Origin: an uncultured Flavobacteriales bacterium
GTDB lineage: Bacteria; Bacteroidota; Bacteroidia; Flavobacteriales; Crocinitomicaceae
Assembly: GCA_946480815.1 (NCBI GenBank)
Contig: CAMLLB010000006.1
Coordinates: 1 to 64,000 of the forward strand
Reading direction: 5' to 3'
Length of the DNA: 64,000 nt
Every line of letters begins with the position of its first letter. Position 1 is the first letter of the stretch. The position numbers were made by a program, and so were the translations under genes. Below are positions 49,806 to 58,126 of the stretch, in pieces. Under the pieces are notes generated by a model. That model was not told where the DNA came from and ran no database searches. It saw nothing but the letters and a program-made list of their open reading frames with translations.

Positions 49806-50822
49806 CTAAAGGTCCATTCTTCCTTTAATCGTTGTGGAGATTGTATCTTCTAATTTGGTGAACTTGAAATCCGGGAAGTCGCGCAGTAATTTTTCATTGG
49901 AAAATTTGGAATCACTTTGTGAACTTCGTGCACTTTCTTTAGTGATTGTTGGTCTTTTACCCTGAATACGGCCTAAGATACCAGATAATCGCCATGCCAA
50001 TCCGGTTAAGAACGGCCCTGCTAATTTGGATGGTGCTTTTACCTTCAGTTGTTTGCAAATCTGATCAAACAGCTCCTTGAATTCCAAATTGGAACCTGTA
50101 ACCAGGTACCGCTCTCCGGTTTTCTCTGTTTCAATCAGTTTTAAGATCAGGGAAGTCACATCACGTACATCAACAAAAGCGTTGGAACCTTTTGTGTAGT
50201 AGGTTAATCCTTTGTTAAGTGTTCTGAAGATCTTGAGCGAACTTTCCTCCCAGGAACCCGGGCCAAACATAACACTTGGATTCACAATTGAAACCGGCAA
50301 ACCTTCTTCACTTGCTCTCCAGACTTCTTTTTCGGCACTAAATTTAGATAAGGAATAACCACTCACTTCATCGTTCGGATTCCACCTGTTGGTTTCACGT
50401 CTCAAGCCATCTGCAATCAGAGAATCACTTCCTACTGCTGCCGTTGAGGAAACATGAATGAATTGGTCCACCCCGGAGTCTAATGCAAAATTGACCATAT
50501 TGGCAGTTCCTCTTCTATACACCCTGAAAAGCACATAAAAAACTCTACTATGAAAGGAAACCAGCGCCGCACAATGGACTACTTTTGAAATTCCGACCAA
50601 TGAATCTTCTACATCCGACAGGTCCAAAATATCTCCATGAAACCAGTTTAATTTTTGAAGCAGGATTTCTTTCTCTTCCGGGTAATAAAAGTCCAGCAAG
50701 CGATAAACAATTTTCTTTCGTGCTTCCTCCCGGAACATCGCACGCACTTCATAACCTTTACGGAGTAATTCAACCACCACATGTGATCCGAGAAGTCCTG
50801 TTGATCCGGTTACCAAAATCAT
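49806..50822 (-). CDS. Extended-SDR NAD(P)-dependent reductase/epimerase
   Basis: 338 residues. N-terminal Rossmann motif TGSTGLLGSHVVVELLRKG (about 5-23), VVHCAALVSFHS, HVSSTAAVG, and the catalytic YSLSKFSAEKEV (Tyr and Lys about 156-160). It resembles dihydroflavonol-4-reductase-like and hopanoid-associated SDRs more than sugar epimerases, so the substrate is open: a lipid, sterol-like molecule or sugar are all possible. Ends 5 nt from nothing recognisable; it is convergent with engB. Single-gene unit. Confidence 0.8.
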   Translation of the reverse strand: MILVTGSTGLLGSHVVVELLRKGYEVRAMFREEARKKIVYRLLDFYYPEEKEILLQKLNWFHGDILDLSDVEDSLVGISKVVHCAALVSFHSRVFYVLFRVYRRGTANMVNFALDSGVDQFIHVSSTAAVGSDSLIADGLRRETNRWNPNDEVSGYSLSKFSAEKEVWRASEEGLPVSIVNPSVMFGPGSWEESSLKIFRTLNKGLTYYTKGSNAFVDVRDVTSLILKLIETEKTGERYLVTGSNLEFKELFDQICKQLKVKAPSKLAGPFLTGLAWRLSGILGRIQGKRPTITKESARSSQSDSKFSNEKLLRDFPDFKFTKLEDTISTTIKGRMDL

Positions 50823-50957
50823 GCTCTACAAATGTAATCAGTAATCTTGAGTCTAAAATAGAATGGCTGGTTTATTAATTTGAATATTCTATCAGAAAAA
50901 ATGAATATTTAACAGTTTTGGAGAAACAACCAATTTTTTTAATGAATTCTTTGTGTG

Positions 50958-50965
50958 TAACTTTG
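50958..50965 (+). promoter_or_regulatory. -7 box of the 103-residue lipoprotein gene
   Basis: TAACTTTG, exact TAnnTTTG, ends 4 nt before the ATG at 50970, implying a very short leader. No convincing -33 TTG. Confidence 0.45.
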
Positions 50966-50969
50966 TCCT

Positions 50970-51281
50970 ATGAAATGGAAAAATCTACTACAGGTCCTTT
51001 CAATTCTTGCGTTTTTGAGTTCATGCCAGTCGGAATATGAGCGCCAGGTTGAACATGCCAAAAAATTGGTTGAGAAAGAGCGAAGCTTATTAAATCAAAT
51101 GGGCGAAATGGAAACAATTTCTTACAGCTACAATGCTTTGGAAGCAATTCAAAATGAACTTTCGTTCCGTGCGCATCTTTCCGGAAATGAAGAACTCTTC
51201 AATGAACAAATTGCCGATTACCGAACTGATTGTGAAATTAAAGTTACAAATGATCAACAACTCATCTCCAAATTCCCTTAA
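50970..51281 (+). CDS. Small lipoprotein of unknown function
   Basis: 103 residues. Signal with lipobox AFLSSC (Cys19) and QSEYERQ after it. The mature part is helical and charged (EHAKKLVEKERSLLNQMGEM, ALEAIQNELSFRAHL) and may be a small coiled coil on the outer or inner membrane. No family recognised. It converges with the alkyltransferase-like gene; their stop codons overlap (TTAA). Confidence 0.65.
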   Translation: MKWKNLLQVLSILAFLSSCQSEYERQVEHAKKLVEKERSLLNQMGEMETISYSYNALEAIQNELSFRAHLSGNEELFNEQIADYRTDCEIKVTNDQQLISKFP

Positions 51282-51637
51282 TCGATCTGTAATTCAGTCA
51301 TTGGATCCCAAAAAACTTCTTTCCAATTAACAATTTGGTCATTCTTTACCTCGATACCATCGGAAAGAAGTAATTCTTCCATTTTTGTTGGTGTTTCAAA
51401 ATGCATTTTACCGGTTAACTGACCATTCCTGTTTACCACACGTTGCGCAGGGACTTCAGAAATACTGTGCGCAGCATTCATAGCCCAACCAACCATTCGG
51501 CTTCCACTTTTTGCACCCAGATATTTGGCAATTGCACCATAGGACGTAGCCCTTCCTTTCGGGATCAACTGTACAACCTGATATACCCGGTCAAAGAAAT
51601 CAGCATTTGCTTCTGAGAGTTTGATTGGTTTTACCAT
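51278..51637 (-). CDS. Alkyltransferase-like protein (ATL), MGMT family without the acceptor cysteine
   Basis: 119 residues, the DNA-binding C-terminal part of the O6-alkylguanine-DNA alkyltransferase family. Visible are the recognition helix VVQLIPKGRATSYGAIAKYLG, SRMVGWAMNA (arginine-finger region), and PAQRVVNRNGQL (63-74) where active transferases have PCHRV. Ala64 replaces the acceptor cysteine, so it cannot take up alkyl groups; ATL proteins instead bind O6-alkylguanine and hand it to nucleotide excision repair. Most characterised ATLs have Trp there, so Ala is a variant. The stop overlaps that of the convergent lipoprotein gene. Confidence 0.9.
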   Translation of the reverse strand: MVKPIKLSEANADFFDRVYQVVQLIPKGRATSYGAIAKYLGAKSGSRMVGWAMNAAHSISEVPAQRVVNRNGQLTGKMHFETPTKMEELLLSDGIEVKNDQIVNWKEVFWDPMTELQID

Positions 51638-51650
51638 GCTCTAAAAATAA

Positions 51651-51673
51651 TTGAAAATGGATAATTGAACAAT
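51651..51673. repeat. Single arm of the AATTGAAAATGGA family
   Basis: AATTGAAAATGGATAATTGA lies just upstream of the ATL start and matches arms at 23.28 and 49.78 kb. Confidence 0.6.
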
Positions 51674-51724
51674 TGTTGTAACGTTTACAATTCCGCCCGA
51701 TTATAAGGTTAAATCCAAGATACC

Positions 51725-52045
51725 ATGAAAACCTTAGTTTTACTAAGTGGATTATTCCTTATTTCCACTTCGTTACACGCACAAATGTCAGAACCGCCGG
51801 AAGAGAGCCAATTACCTGCCTGGGATCTGAAAGTGTACCCGAATCCAACCAGTGACTTATTAATGGTTACTTCTTCTCTTGAAATTAAAGACATTACATT
51901 GATAGACCTGAACGGCCAGGTACTGAAAAATCATGCGATGCCGAATTGGTGTTTTTCACTGCACGATCTTCCGCAAGGATGGATTTTTGTTTACATTGAA
52001 AGTGTTGACGGACGAATCGAAAAGAAAAACGTTTATAAAAATTGA
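51725..52045 (+). CDS. Miniature type IX secretion cargo (signal peptide plus C-terminal sorting domain)
   Basis: 106 residues. A signal peptide (MKTLVLLSGLFLISTSLHA, cleavage before Q) is followed by about 12 linker residues and then nearly the whole of a type A sorting domain: LKVYPNPTSDLLMV, IKDITLIDLNGQVLK, LHDLPQGWIFVYIES and the basic end KKNVYKN. This domain directs transport across the outer membrane by the type IX system. No passenger domain is present, so either it is a carrier remnant or a functional small surface protein. Its presence implies that the organism has a type IX system. Confidence 0.85.
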   Translation: MKTLVLLSGLFLISTSLHAQMSEPPEESQLPAWDLKVYPNPTSDLLMVTSSLEIKDITLIDLNGQVLKNHAMPNWCFSLHDLPQGWIFVYIESVDGRIEKKNVYKN

Positions 52046-52108
52046 AAATATTCAAGTAGGTACGTGAAGGATCGCGTACCTACATTACATTTGTAAGAAA
52101 AACGAATC

Positions 52109-52479
52109 ATGAGAGCGCTTCTTACCATTGCATTGCTGCTTATTTCAAATTCATTTATGACTTACGCCTGGTATGGCCACTTGAGAGACAATCCGGATGC
52201 AAAAAAACCGGCTTTTGGGTTTTTGCCACCACAATTTTGATCAGTTGGGGAATCGCTTTCTTTGAATATATTTTTATGGTTCCCGCAAATAAACTGGGTT
52301 ATCATGGAAACGGCGGACCGTTTTCTCTGATCCAGTTAAAGATCATCCAGGAAGTCGCTTCCATTCTTGTCTTTATGGTCTTTTCCCTGATTTTCTTTAA
52401 GGATGAAGTTCTCAAATGGAATCACGCAGTGGCCTTTTTGTTGATTTTGATCGCGGTTTATTTGGTGTTTAAAAAATAA
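52109..52479 (+). pseudogene. DUF486-family membrane protein interrupted by a frameshift
   Basis: DUF486 proteins are small four-helix membrane proteins of the drug/metabolite transporter fold. The N-terminal part (MRALLTIALLLISNSFMTYAWYGHLRDNPDAKK) runs into a run of seven A (52201-52207) and stops at 52240; a second frame carries the rest (ISWGIAFFEYIFMVPANK, LIQLKIIQEVASILVFMVFSLIFF, to the stop at 52479). One more A at the run would join them as ...DAKKTGFWVFATTILISWG... giving about 123 residues, the family's length. So this is a recent frameshift, a slippage-regulated gene or a sequencing error. Confidence 0.85.
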
Positions 52480-52499
52480 GGTTTCGACTTCGCTCAACC
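52480..52499. repeat. Hairpin GGTTTCGACTTCGCTCAACC
   Basis: Stem GGTT/AACC with the CGACTTCGCTC loop, immediately after the DUF486 stop and before the convergent glycan operon. A reverse-oriented relative (GCGTAGTCGAAGGC) is at about 52560. Same family as 16.63, 16.75 and 21.87 kb. Confidence 0.7.
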
Positions 52500-52581
52500 T
52501 CCTTCATCGCACAGTTCCAAAAGGTGACTGAATGCTTGCGCTAAAGCTATTGCATAGGCGCAGCGTAGTCGAAGGCAGCTT

Positions 52582-53169
52582 TTAACGAATCATTTTCAAA
52601 AACGTCAGCCACATGATCTTGATATCCTGACCTAAAGTCGGGTTGGCGATGTATTTTTTATTCAATGCAATTTTGGCGGGCATGATTTCCTGAATGTATG
52701 TTTCCCTGGGATTATCGGATTGTCCTAATAACTCATTTTCTTTGAAATATTCCAGCGAAGCATAATCTGTAATTCCAGGCTTTACAGAAAGAACTTCCCG
52801 TTGCTCAGCCGTATACAAATCCACATATTCCTGCACTTCCGGTCGCGGGCCCACAATACTCATTTCACCCAACAGTACATTGATGAATTGAGGAAATTCA
52901 TCAAGTTTTGATTTCCGTATAAAATACCCTACGCGGGTAATTCTGGGATCACGCATACCAACGGTTAGTTTTCCCAACTTATCTGCGTTCACACGCATTG
53001 TCCTGAATTTCCATAAGCGAAAGGGTAAGCCGTTTTTTCCTACACGCTGCTGCCTGTAAAAAACACCACCTCTGCTCTCACTCACAATTGCAATGGAAAT
53101 AAGGATCCCAAACGGAAGAAAAAGCATTAAAACAATGAACGAAACGCATATGTCGAAAAGACGTTTCAT
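52582..53169 (-). CDS. Initiating phosphoglycosyltransferase (PglC/WcaJ-like sugar transferase)
   Basis: 195 residues. One N-terminal re-entrant hydrophobic helix (about 5-27, DICVSFIVLMLFLPFGILISI) then the catalytic domain with FYRQQRVGKNG, WKFRTM, KSKLDEFPQFINVLLGEMSIVGPRPE and PGITDYAS, the signature of the bacterial sugar transferase family that moves a phospho-sugar from UDP- to undecaprenyl phosphate. At this size it is the PglC-like core without extra membrane domain. It is the last gene of a ten-gene minus-strand operon, overlapping the aminotransferase stop by one base (TAATG). Confidence 0.92.
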   Translation of the reverse strand: MKRLFDICVSFIVLMLFLPFGILISIAIVSESRGGVFYRQQRVGKNGLPFRLWKFRTMRVNADKLGKLTVGMRDPRITRVGYFIRKSKLDEFPQFINVLLGEMSIVGPRPEVQEYVDLYTAEQREVLSVKPGITDYASLEYFKENELLGQSDNPRETYIQEIMPAKIALNKKYIANPTLGQDIKIMWLTFLKMIR

Positions 53170-54380
53170 TAGCCGAGTACTTGTTTTACCGCATTTTTAA
53201 CCGCTTGAATAACGATCTGTACCTGTTCGTCTGTCAGGTCAAAATAAACCGGCAAGGTAATTTCATTTGAATACTTGTCCCAGGCCTCGGGGTAATCTTC
53301 CATTTTATATCCCCGGCTCTTGTAAGCTGTCAAAACGGGTAACGGTTGAAAATGAACATTTACGGAAACATCCTGGTCGAAAATCGCCTGTATGATCGCA
53401 TCCCGCTGTGCTTCCGAAGCACCGGCAATGCGTAATTGGTACAAGTGATAACAGGTTTCCCGTTTTTCATCCTTCAATTTGGGAAGAAGCGCCCAGGATT
53501 CATTTTTCAATCCTTCATTATAAGCAAGGCAAATGCTTCTTCTTCGATCCATATTTTCCTGGAAACGGCCAAGTTCCACCAAGCCGATTGCTGCCTGGAT
53601 ATCTGTCATATTGCATTTAAACCCGGGTTCAGTAACGTCGTAGCGCCAGTTTCCCTTTTGAGCTTTTGCCAGCGCATCCTTATTTTGTCCATGCAGGATC
53701 TTTACGCATAAATCCTTGTAAATCGCCTCATGATCGAAGCCATCCGGCAGGTTGATTGACATTGTTCCTCCTTCAGCAGTTGTCAAATTTTTTACCGCGT
53801 GAAATGAAAAACAACTCACGTCAGCTATGGCGCCTGATCGTTTTCCTCCGTAAGTCGCTCCAAAAGAATGTGCGGCATCCGCAGCAACCAAAATACGCCC
53901 CAATTGTTTCTGAAAGTCCGAATTCGGCTGGAATAAGCTTTTTATTTCAGGATCATTTACAATTTGAAAGATCCCATCGTAATCACATGGAAAACCTGCA
54001 ATGTCGACAGGCATAATTGCCTTCGTTTTCGAAGTAACTGCTTTTCTGATCGCTTCCACGGAAATATTAAAATCATCCGGATTGATATCAACCATTACAG
54101 GCTTTGCGCCGGTGTGTATTACCACATTTGCGGAAGCACAATACGTAATCGCCGGAATGATGACCTCATCTCCGGGCCCGATTCCCCACCAACGTAAAAC
54201 TACTTCCATTCCTGCAGTCCACGAAGCTACGGCTACTGTGCATTTATTCCCGCAGTATTCGGTCAATTGCTTTTCAAACAACTTCGTTCTCGGACCGGTT
54301 GTAATCCAGCCTGAGGTCAATGCACTCGTTACCTCATCAATTACTCGTTGATCAATTCTGGGCGGTGAAAACGGAATCAT
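53169..54380 (-). CDS. DegT/DnrJ/EryC1-family PLP aminotransferase
   Basis: 403 residues. PLP-dependent sugar aminotransferase acting on nucleotide-activated 3- or 4-keto sugars. Features: the N-terminal IPFSPPRIDQRVIDEVTSALTSG, TYCASANVVIHTGAKPVMVDI, DAAHSFGATYGGKRSG, the PLP-binding Lys in FSFHAVKNLTTAEGG (about 200-210) and the MTDIQAAIGLVEL helix. Product identity is not predictable. In this operon it should provide an amino sugar for the surface glycan; a keto-sugar-forming dehydratase is not visible in the window. Confidence 0.92.
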   Translation of the reverse strand: MIPFSPPRIDQRVIDEVTSALTSGWITTGPRTKLFEKQLTEYCGNKCTVAVASWTAGMEVVLRWWGIGPGDEVIIPAITYCASANVVIHTGAKPVMVDINPDDFNISVEAIRKAVTSKTKAIMPVDIAGFPCDYDGIFQIVNDPEIKSLFQPNSDFQKQLGRILVAADAAHSFGATYGGKRSGAIADVSCFSFHAVKNLTTAEGGTMSINLPDGFDHEAIYKDLCVKILHGQNKDALAKAQKGNWRYDVTEPGFKCNMTDIQAAIGLVELGRFQENMDRRRSICLAYNEGLKNESWALLPKLKDEKRETCYHLYQLRIAGASEAQRDAIIQAIFDQDVSVNVHFQPLPVLTAYKSRGYKMEDYPEAWDKYSNEITLPVYFDLTDEQVQIVIQAVKNAVKQVLG

Positions 54381-54415
54381 ATTTTTATTTTACTGTGAAA
54401 TTAGTCAATATTCTG

Positions 54416-55432
54416 CTATCGGGACATTTTTTTATACTTGTCCGAGGGCTTCTTACCGGCGATCAGGAAGGTTGCAATCCCTTTCAAATACCCCCAACCA
54501 TAGCTGATATGCAAAATGGGGAAGATGATCAAGATTTTATTGAATTCCGAAACACCTTCGGCAATCCTGGAAGTAACCAGAAGGTCCAGGAGAATATAAA
54601 TTGCCAGGAACGATAATCCGATCAATCCAAGAAGCATGTGAATCAAAAAAGTAAACGGCAGGAGTATCAGAAACAACACAAACAAGGGCGGAACCAATTG
54701 TCTGAGCGTTGTAACAGCCTTATGTTTTTTATTGACATACACTTTCCAGTAGCCGTATTGCATGAATTGCTTCCACAATTGGCCGATGCTTCCTCTCACA
54801 TAGTATTTCAGGGAGATCGAATGATTGTATAAAATCTTCCCTCCGGCTTTTGTTACCCGGAAATTAAAGTCATCATCCTGATTGCGGATCAATTCCTCAT
54901 CGAAATAACCGATTTTCTCAAAAACCCATGCAGGATACATCGGTGTTCCTACCGTATCTACAAAGCCTGATTCCGTAAGCGTTCTGAAATTACCCAATCC
55001 CATACCAAAAGAAGTACCCATTGCCTGGGCAATCATTTTGCTTTCTTTATTCAGGTATACATTGTGAACCTGACCTCCAACACACCAAATGGAAGGATCT
55101 TTTTGAAGGCTTTCCATTCCATCTTTCAGGTAATTCCGGCTAACAACCTGTCTAGCACCGATAATTTGATAAAAATCAGCATCTTTTGTCGCGTAAATTC
55201 CCAGATTAAATGCAAAAGGGGTTAATTGCTTTTCATTCCGAATAATCTGTAAGCCGGTATATTTTTGCTGAAGTGTTTGAAGCAATTCAACGGTTCCGTC
55301 ATTACTGATCCCATCCACCACATTTACTACCAGTTCAAAACCAGCAGGTAAATCAGAAGAATAGATCGCATCAATACATTCCTGGATATTCCTGACTTCA
55401 TTTCTACAGGGAATAACAACAGCTATCTTCAT
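54416..55432 (-). CDS. GT2-family glycosyltransferase with C-terminal membrane region
   Basis: 338 residues. GT-A catalytic domain: VVIPCRNEVRNIQECIDAI (about 4-22), VVDGISNDGTVEL (DxD-like acidic region), DADFYQIIGARQ, and a late NQDDDFNFRV. The last 100 residues have about three to four membrane segments (VPPLFVLFLILLPFTF, LGLIGLSFLAIYILLDLL), as in ExoA-like succinoglycan transferases. Adds a sugar to lipid-linked oligosaccharide at the inner membrane. ATGA overlap with the acyltransferase upstream. Confidence 0.88.
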   Translation of the reverse strand: MKIAVVIPCRNEVRNIQECIDAIYSSDLPAGFELVVNVVDGISNDGTVELLQTLQQKYTGLQIIRNEKQLTPFAFNLGIYATKDADFYQIIGARQVVSRNYLKDGMESLQKDPSIWCVGGQVHNVYLNKESKMIAQAMGTSFGMGLGNFRTLTESGFVDTVGTPMYPAWVFEKIGYFDEELIRNQDDDFNFRVTKAGGKILYNHSISLKYYVRGSIGQLWKQFMQYGYWKVYVNKKHKAVTTLRQLVPPLFVLFLILLPFTFLIHMLLGLIGLSFLAIYILLDLLVTSRIAEGVSEFNKILIIFPILHISYGWGYLKGIATFLIAGKKPSDKYKKMSR

Positions 55433-56331
55433 TTCTTCTCAAATGGTTTTGCCGGATTTCCCGCAACTACGGTATCTGCCGCCACGTTTTTCACTACGAC
55501 GCTTCCCAGGCCAACCAATGCGTTATTTTCTATACTCAATTTTTGACGGATTGATGACGAAGGTGAAACCCACACATTCTCTCCTATTTCAACGCTACCT
55601 GCGATCATTGCATTAGCAATGATCAAACTGTTCTTACCGATTTTCACTCCATGAGCAATGTGAACAAGATTATCCACCTTCACGTTTTCTTCCAGTAAGG
55701 TAGAACCCAAAACGGCACGGTCAATACACACATTATTCCCGATTTCAACCCGGTCCTTTAAAACCACATTTCCAATATGCGGCATCAGTTCATAATTGTT
55801 TTCCTCGTTCAATTCATATCCGAAACCAATTCCACCGATCGTGTTATTTGAACCGATTGAACAATCATTTCCAATCTGACAGCCTGATTTCAAAACAGAA
55901 TTTGCACCGATGCTTACACGATCTCCAATAACACAGTTTTTATCAATAACCACATTTGCACCAACATTTACCGTATTGCTATTGAATTGAACTGTCGGAT
56001 CAATCACCGCAGTAGGATGAATAAATCCGAAAACCACCTTTTCAGCAAAAAACTCCTGCAGTGTTTTCAAGAATGCACTTCGTGGTTTTTCTACCGGAAT
56101 CAGATTTAAACCTGTTTGCCCTTGAAACTCTTCATAAACGGAATGACTTACAATCACGTTTCCTTTTGAAAGATTTTTCAGACTCTCCTTATTCTTATCA
56201 GAACACCATCCCAGGGATTCTGCGTGAAATGCAGCATCATCAATTGATAATACGTTCGAAATTTGCTGTGTTCCGTTCGTATCATCAACAGAACATTTCA
56301 ATAATTCCCGGATCTGGCTTAAATGAATCAT
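55429..56331 (-). CDS. LpxD-like N-acyltransferase (left-handed beta-helix)
   Basis: 300 residues from the ATG at 56331, one base after the deacetylase stop; a TTG three codons earlier is in frame. An N-terminal domain of about 100 residues precedes hexapeptide repeats (PTAVIDPTVQFNSNTVNVGANVVIDKNC). It shares with LpxD the IGGIGFGYEL loop, the CIDRAVLG segment, and the catalytic His in VDNLVHIAHGVKIG. LpxD adds a 3-hydroxyacyl chain to UDP-GlcN in lipid A synthesis. Here, next to a deacetylase inside a glycan cluster, it more likely acylates the amino group of another sugar nucleotide; this is inference. Confidence 0.85.
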   Translation of the reverse strand: MIHLSQIRELLKCSVDDTNGTQQISNVLSIDDAAFHAESLGWCSDKNKESLKNLSKGNVIVSHSVYEEFQGQTGLNLIPVEKPRSAFLKTLQEFFAEKVVFGFIHPTAVIDPTVQFNSNTVNVGANVVIDKNCVIGDRVSIGANSVLKSGCQIGNDCSIGSNNTIGGIGFGYELNEENNYELMPHIGNVVLKDRVEIGNNVCIDRAVLGSTLLEENVKVDNLVHIAHGVKIGKNSLIIANAMIAGSVEIGENVWVSPSSSIRQKLSIENNALVGLGSVVVKNVAADTVVAGNPAKPFEKK

Positions 56332-56332
56332 A

Positions 56333-56968
56333 TCAATCAATTATCCAACGAACAATATTAAATGCTTCGGCATACTTTGTTCCGATTTGAACACCTCTTG
56401 TCCTTGCAACGGATCTCAGGAAATCCTCATCTGAATAAGGTCGGTGAGCCTGAGATTGGTATTCTTTCAGTGCATTTACTTTGGTCTGTACATGTTTCTC
56501 TTCCAAATGCACAAAACTTGAAGTTGTAAACGACAAATTATTCCAGGGTAATTCATACGATAAGATGGACGAGAACTTAAATGCCCGAAGTCCTTCCGTT
56601 GCAATTGTTGCGTGATCCTGGTGTACATCCTGAAGATCCGGCATGAAGATCAACTCCGGTTTAAGCTCCTGACGAATTTTAATCAAGTCATCCAAAATAT
56701 CCTGTCTTCGATACCCGAAAGTTCTTACATCGTAGTCAAACAAAAGCAAATTCTCACTTTTTATCCCGAGTACTTTTGTTGCCGCCTTTACTTCCGTAAT
56801 TAAAATATCGGATGGGAATTGAGGAAGCACCGACTGTTGACATGCCGAGAACGCAGCATAAGTTACTTCGTGACCTTCTTCAATAAATTTGGCAATTGTT
56901 CCCCCGCATCCAAATTCACCATCATCGGTGTGTGGCGCAAGAACAAGTACTCTTTTTTTAGTCTTCAT
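56333..56968 (-). CDS. PIG-L-family N-deacetylase
   Basis: 211 residues. Zinc-dependent deacetylase of the PIG-L/LmbE fold: metal ligands in APHTDDGEFGCGG (His13, Asp15, Asp16) and HQDHATIATEG downstream. The usual PHPDDE is PHTDDGE here, a variant common among LPS-cluster members. It is expected to remove an acetyl group from a nucleotide- or lipid-linked amino sugar. The next gene begins one nucleotide after its stop, pairing it with an LpxD-like acyltransferase in one translational unit. Confidence 0.88.
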   Translation of the reverse strand: MKTKKRVLVLAPHTDDGEFGCGGTIAKFIEEGHEVTYAAFSACQQSVLPQFPSDILITEVKAATKVLGIKSENLLLFDYDVRTFGYRRQDILDDLIKIRQELKPELIFMPDLQDVHQDHATIATEGLRAFKFSSILSYELPWNNLSFTTSSFVHLEEKHVQTKVNALKEYQSQAHRPYSDEDFLRSVARTRGVQIGTKYAEAFNIVRWIID

Positions 56969-57037
56969 TTTGTTTGCTGTTTTTATTCTGTATATGTGTT
57001 GTGAATTTCAACTTGAAGTTAGTCAAAATTGCTTGAA

Positions 57038-58111
57038 TTAATCCAAATCGAGCTCTTTAATGATCGTAATCATTTGTTGAACGGCATCTCCATCTCCGAA
57101 ATAATTCTCTCGGATTGTGTTGGGTTCAAAAGTCAAAATTGCCTGGTTTATTTTCACAGGATCTGTTCCAACAAGTATATTCCATCCGTTTTCAACGGTT
57201 TCTATCCATTCGGTTTCTTCTCTCAAAGTAATGCATGGAACTCCCAGGAAAAAAGCTTCCTTTTGAATTCCCCCGCTATCGGTGACAATTTTCTTTGCAG
57301 CCGACTCTAATCGAACCATGTCCAAATATCCCACCGGGTCGATCACCCGAATCGTATCCGCCAATTTCAGCCCATAGTCATTCATGTACTTCCATGTTCT
57401 TGGATGAAGTGGCAGAACAATCGGTTCTTTGCAGGCATTCAGACCATCTACAATCCCTGTGAGTCTTTCCAAACTATTTGTATTCTCGGCTCTATGGATT
57501 GTACACAAAAGAAATTCTCCTGCTTTCAGGTTCAATGTTTCCAGGATCCTGCTTTTCTCCTTAGCTATTTGTGTAAAATGCAAAATCCCGTCATACATCA
57601 CATCTCCAACTAAATGAACTCCTTTAGTAATCCCCTCGTTTCTCAGATTTTGTACCGCCGTTTCGGTCGGCACAAACAGAATCCGGGAAATATGATCGGT
57701 TAAAATGCGATTTTGTTCCTCCGGCATAACCTTATTGAAGCTTCGCAAGCCGGCCTCCACATGGATTACCGGAATAAGCAGTTTTGAAGCAGCCAATGCT
57801 CCGGCAATCGTTGAGTTGGTATCACCGTATACCATCACAAGATCGGGTTTTTCAATCTCCAGCACTTTTTCAATTTCGGTAAGCATGGCACCGGTCATCG
57901 CACCGTGAGAACCTGATCCGATATTTAAGTGGTATTTTGGAGCCGGAATATTCAATTCTTCAAAGAAAACATCCGACATGTTCGAATCATAATGTTGACC
58001 TGTATGAACCAAAATTTCATCAAAATATTTGCTAAACTGCGCAGAAACAGCAGCAGCTTTTATAAACTGTGGTCTTGCACCTAATATTGTTACGATTTTC
58101 AATTTTTCCAT
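57038..58111 (-). CDS. wecB: UDP-GlcNAc 2-epimerase, non-hydrolysing
   Basis: 357 residues from the ATG at 58111 (MEKLKIVTILGARPQF). Interconverts UDP-GlcNAc and UDP-ManNAc. Family landmarks: LGARPQFIKAAAVS, VHTGQHYDSNMSDVFFEEL, HVEAGLRSFNKVMPEEQNR, CTIHRAEN, and VTDSGGIQKEAFFLGVPC. Full length. It follows hisF2 by 15 nt and precedes the deacetylase gene. In the cluster it may supply ManNAc-derived sugars; WecB-type enzymes also act on modified precursors. Confidence 0.94.
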   Translation of the reverse strand: MEKLKIVTILGARPQFIKAAAVSAQFSKYFDEILVHTGQHYDSNMSDVFFEELNIPAPKYHLNIGSGSHGAMTGAMLTEIEKVLEIEKPDLVMVYGDTNSTIAGALAASKLLIPVIHVEAGLRSFNKVMPEEQNRILTDHISRILFVPTETAVQNLRNEGITKGVHLVGDVMYDGILHFTQIAKEKSRILETLNLKAGEFLLCTIHRAENTNSLERLTGIVDGLNACKEPIVLPLHPRTWKYMNDYGLKLADTIRVIDPVGYLDMVRLESAAKKIVTDSGGIQKEAFFLGVPCITLREETEWIETVENGWNILVGTDPVKINQAILTFEPNTIRENYFGDGDAVQQMITIIKELDLD

Positions 58112-58126
58112 TGCCGACAAAGTAAG

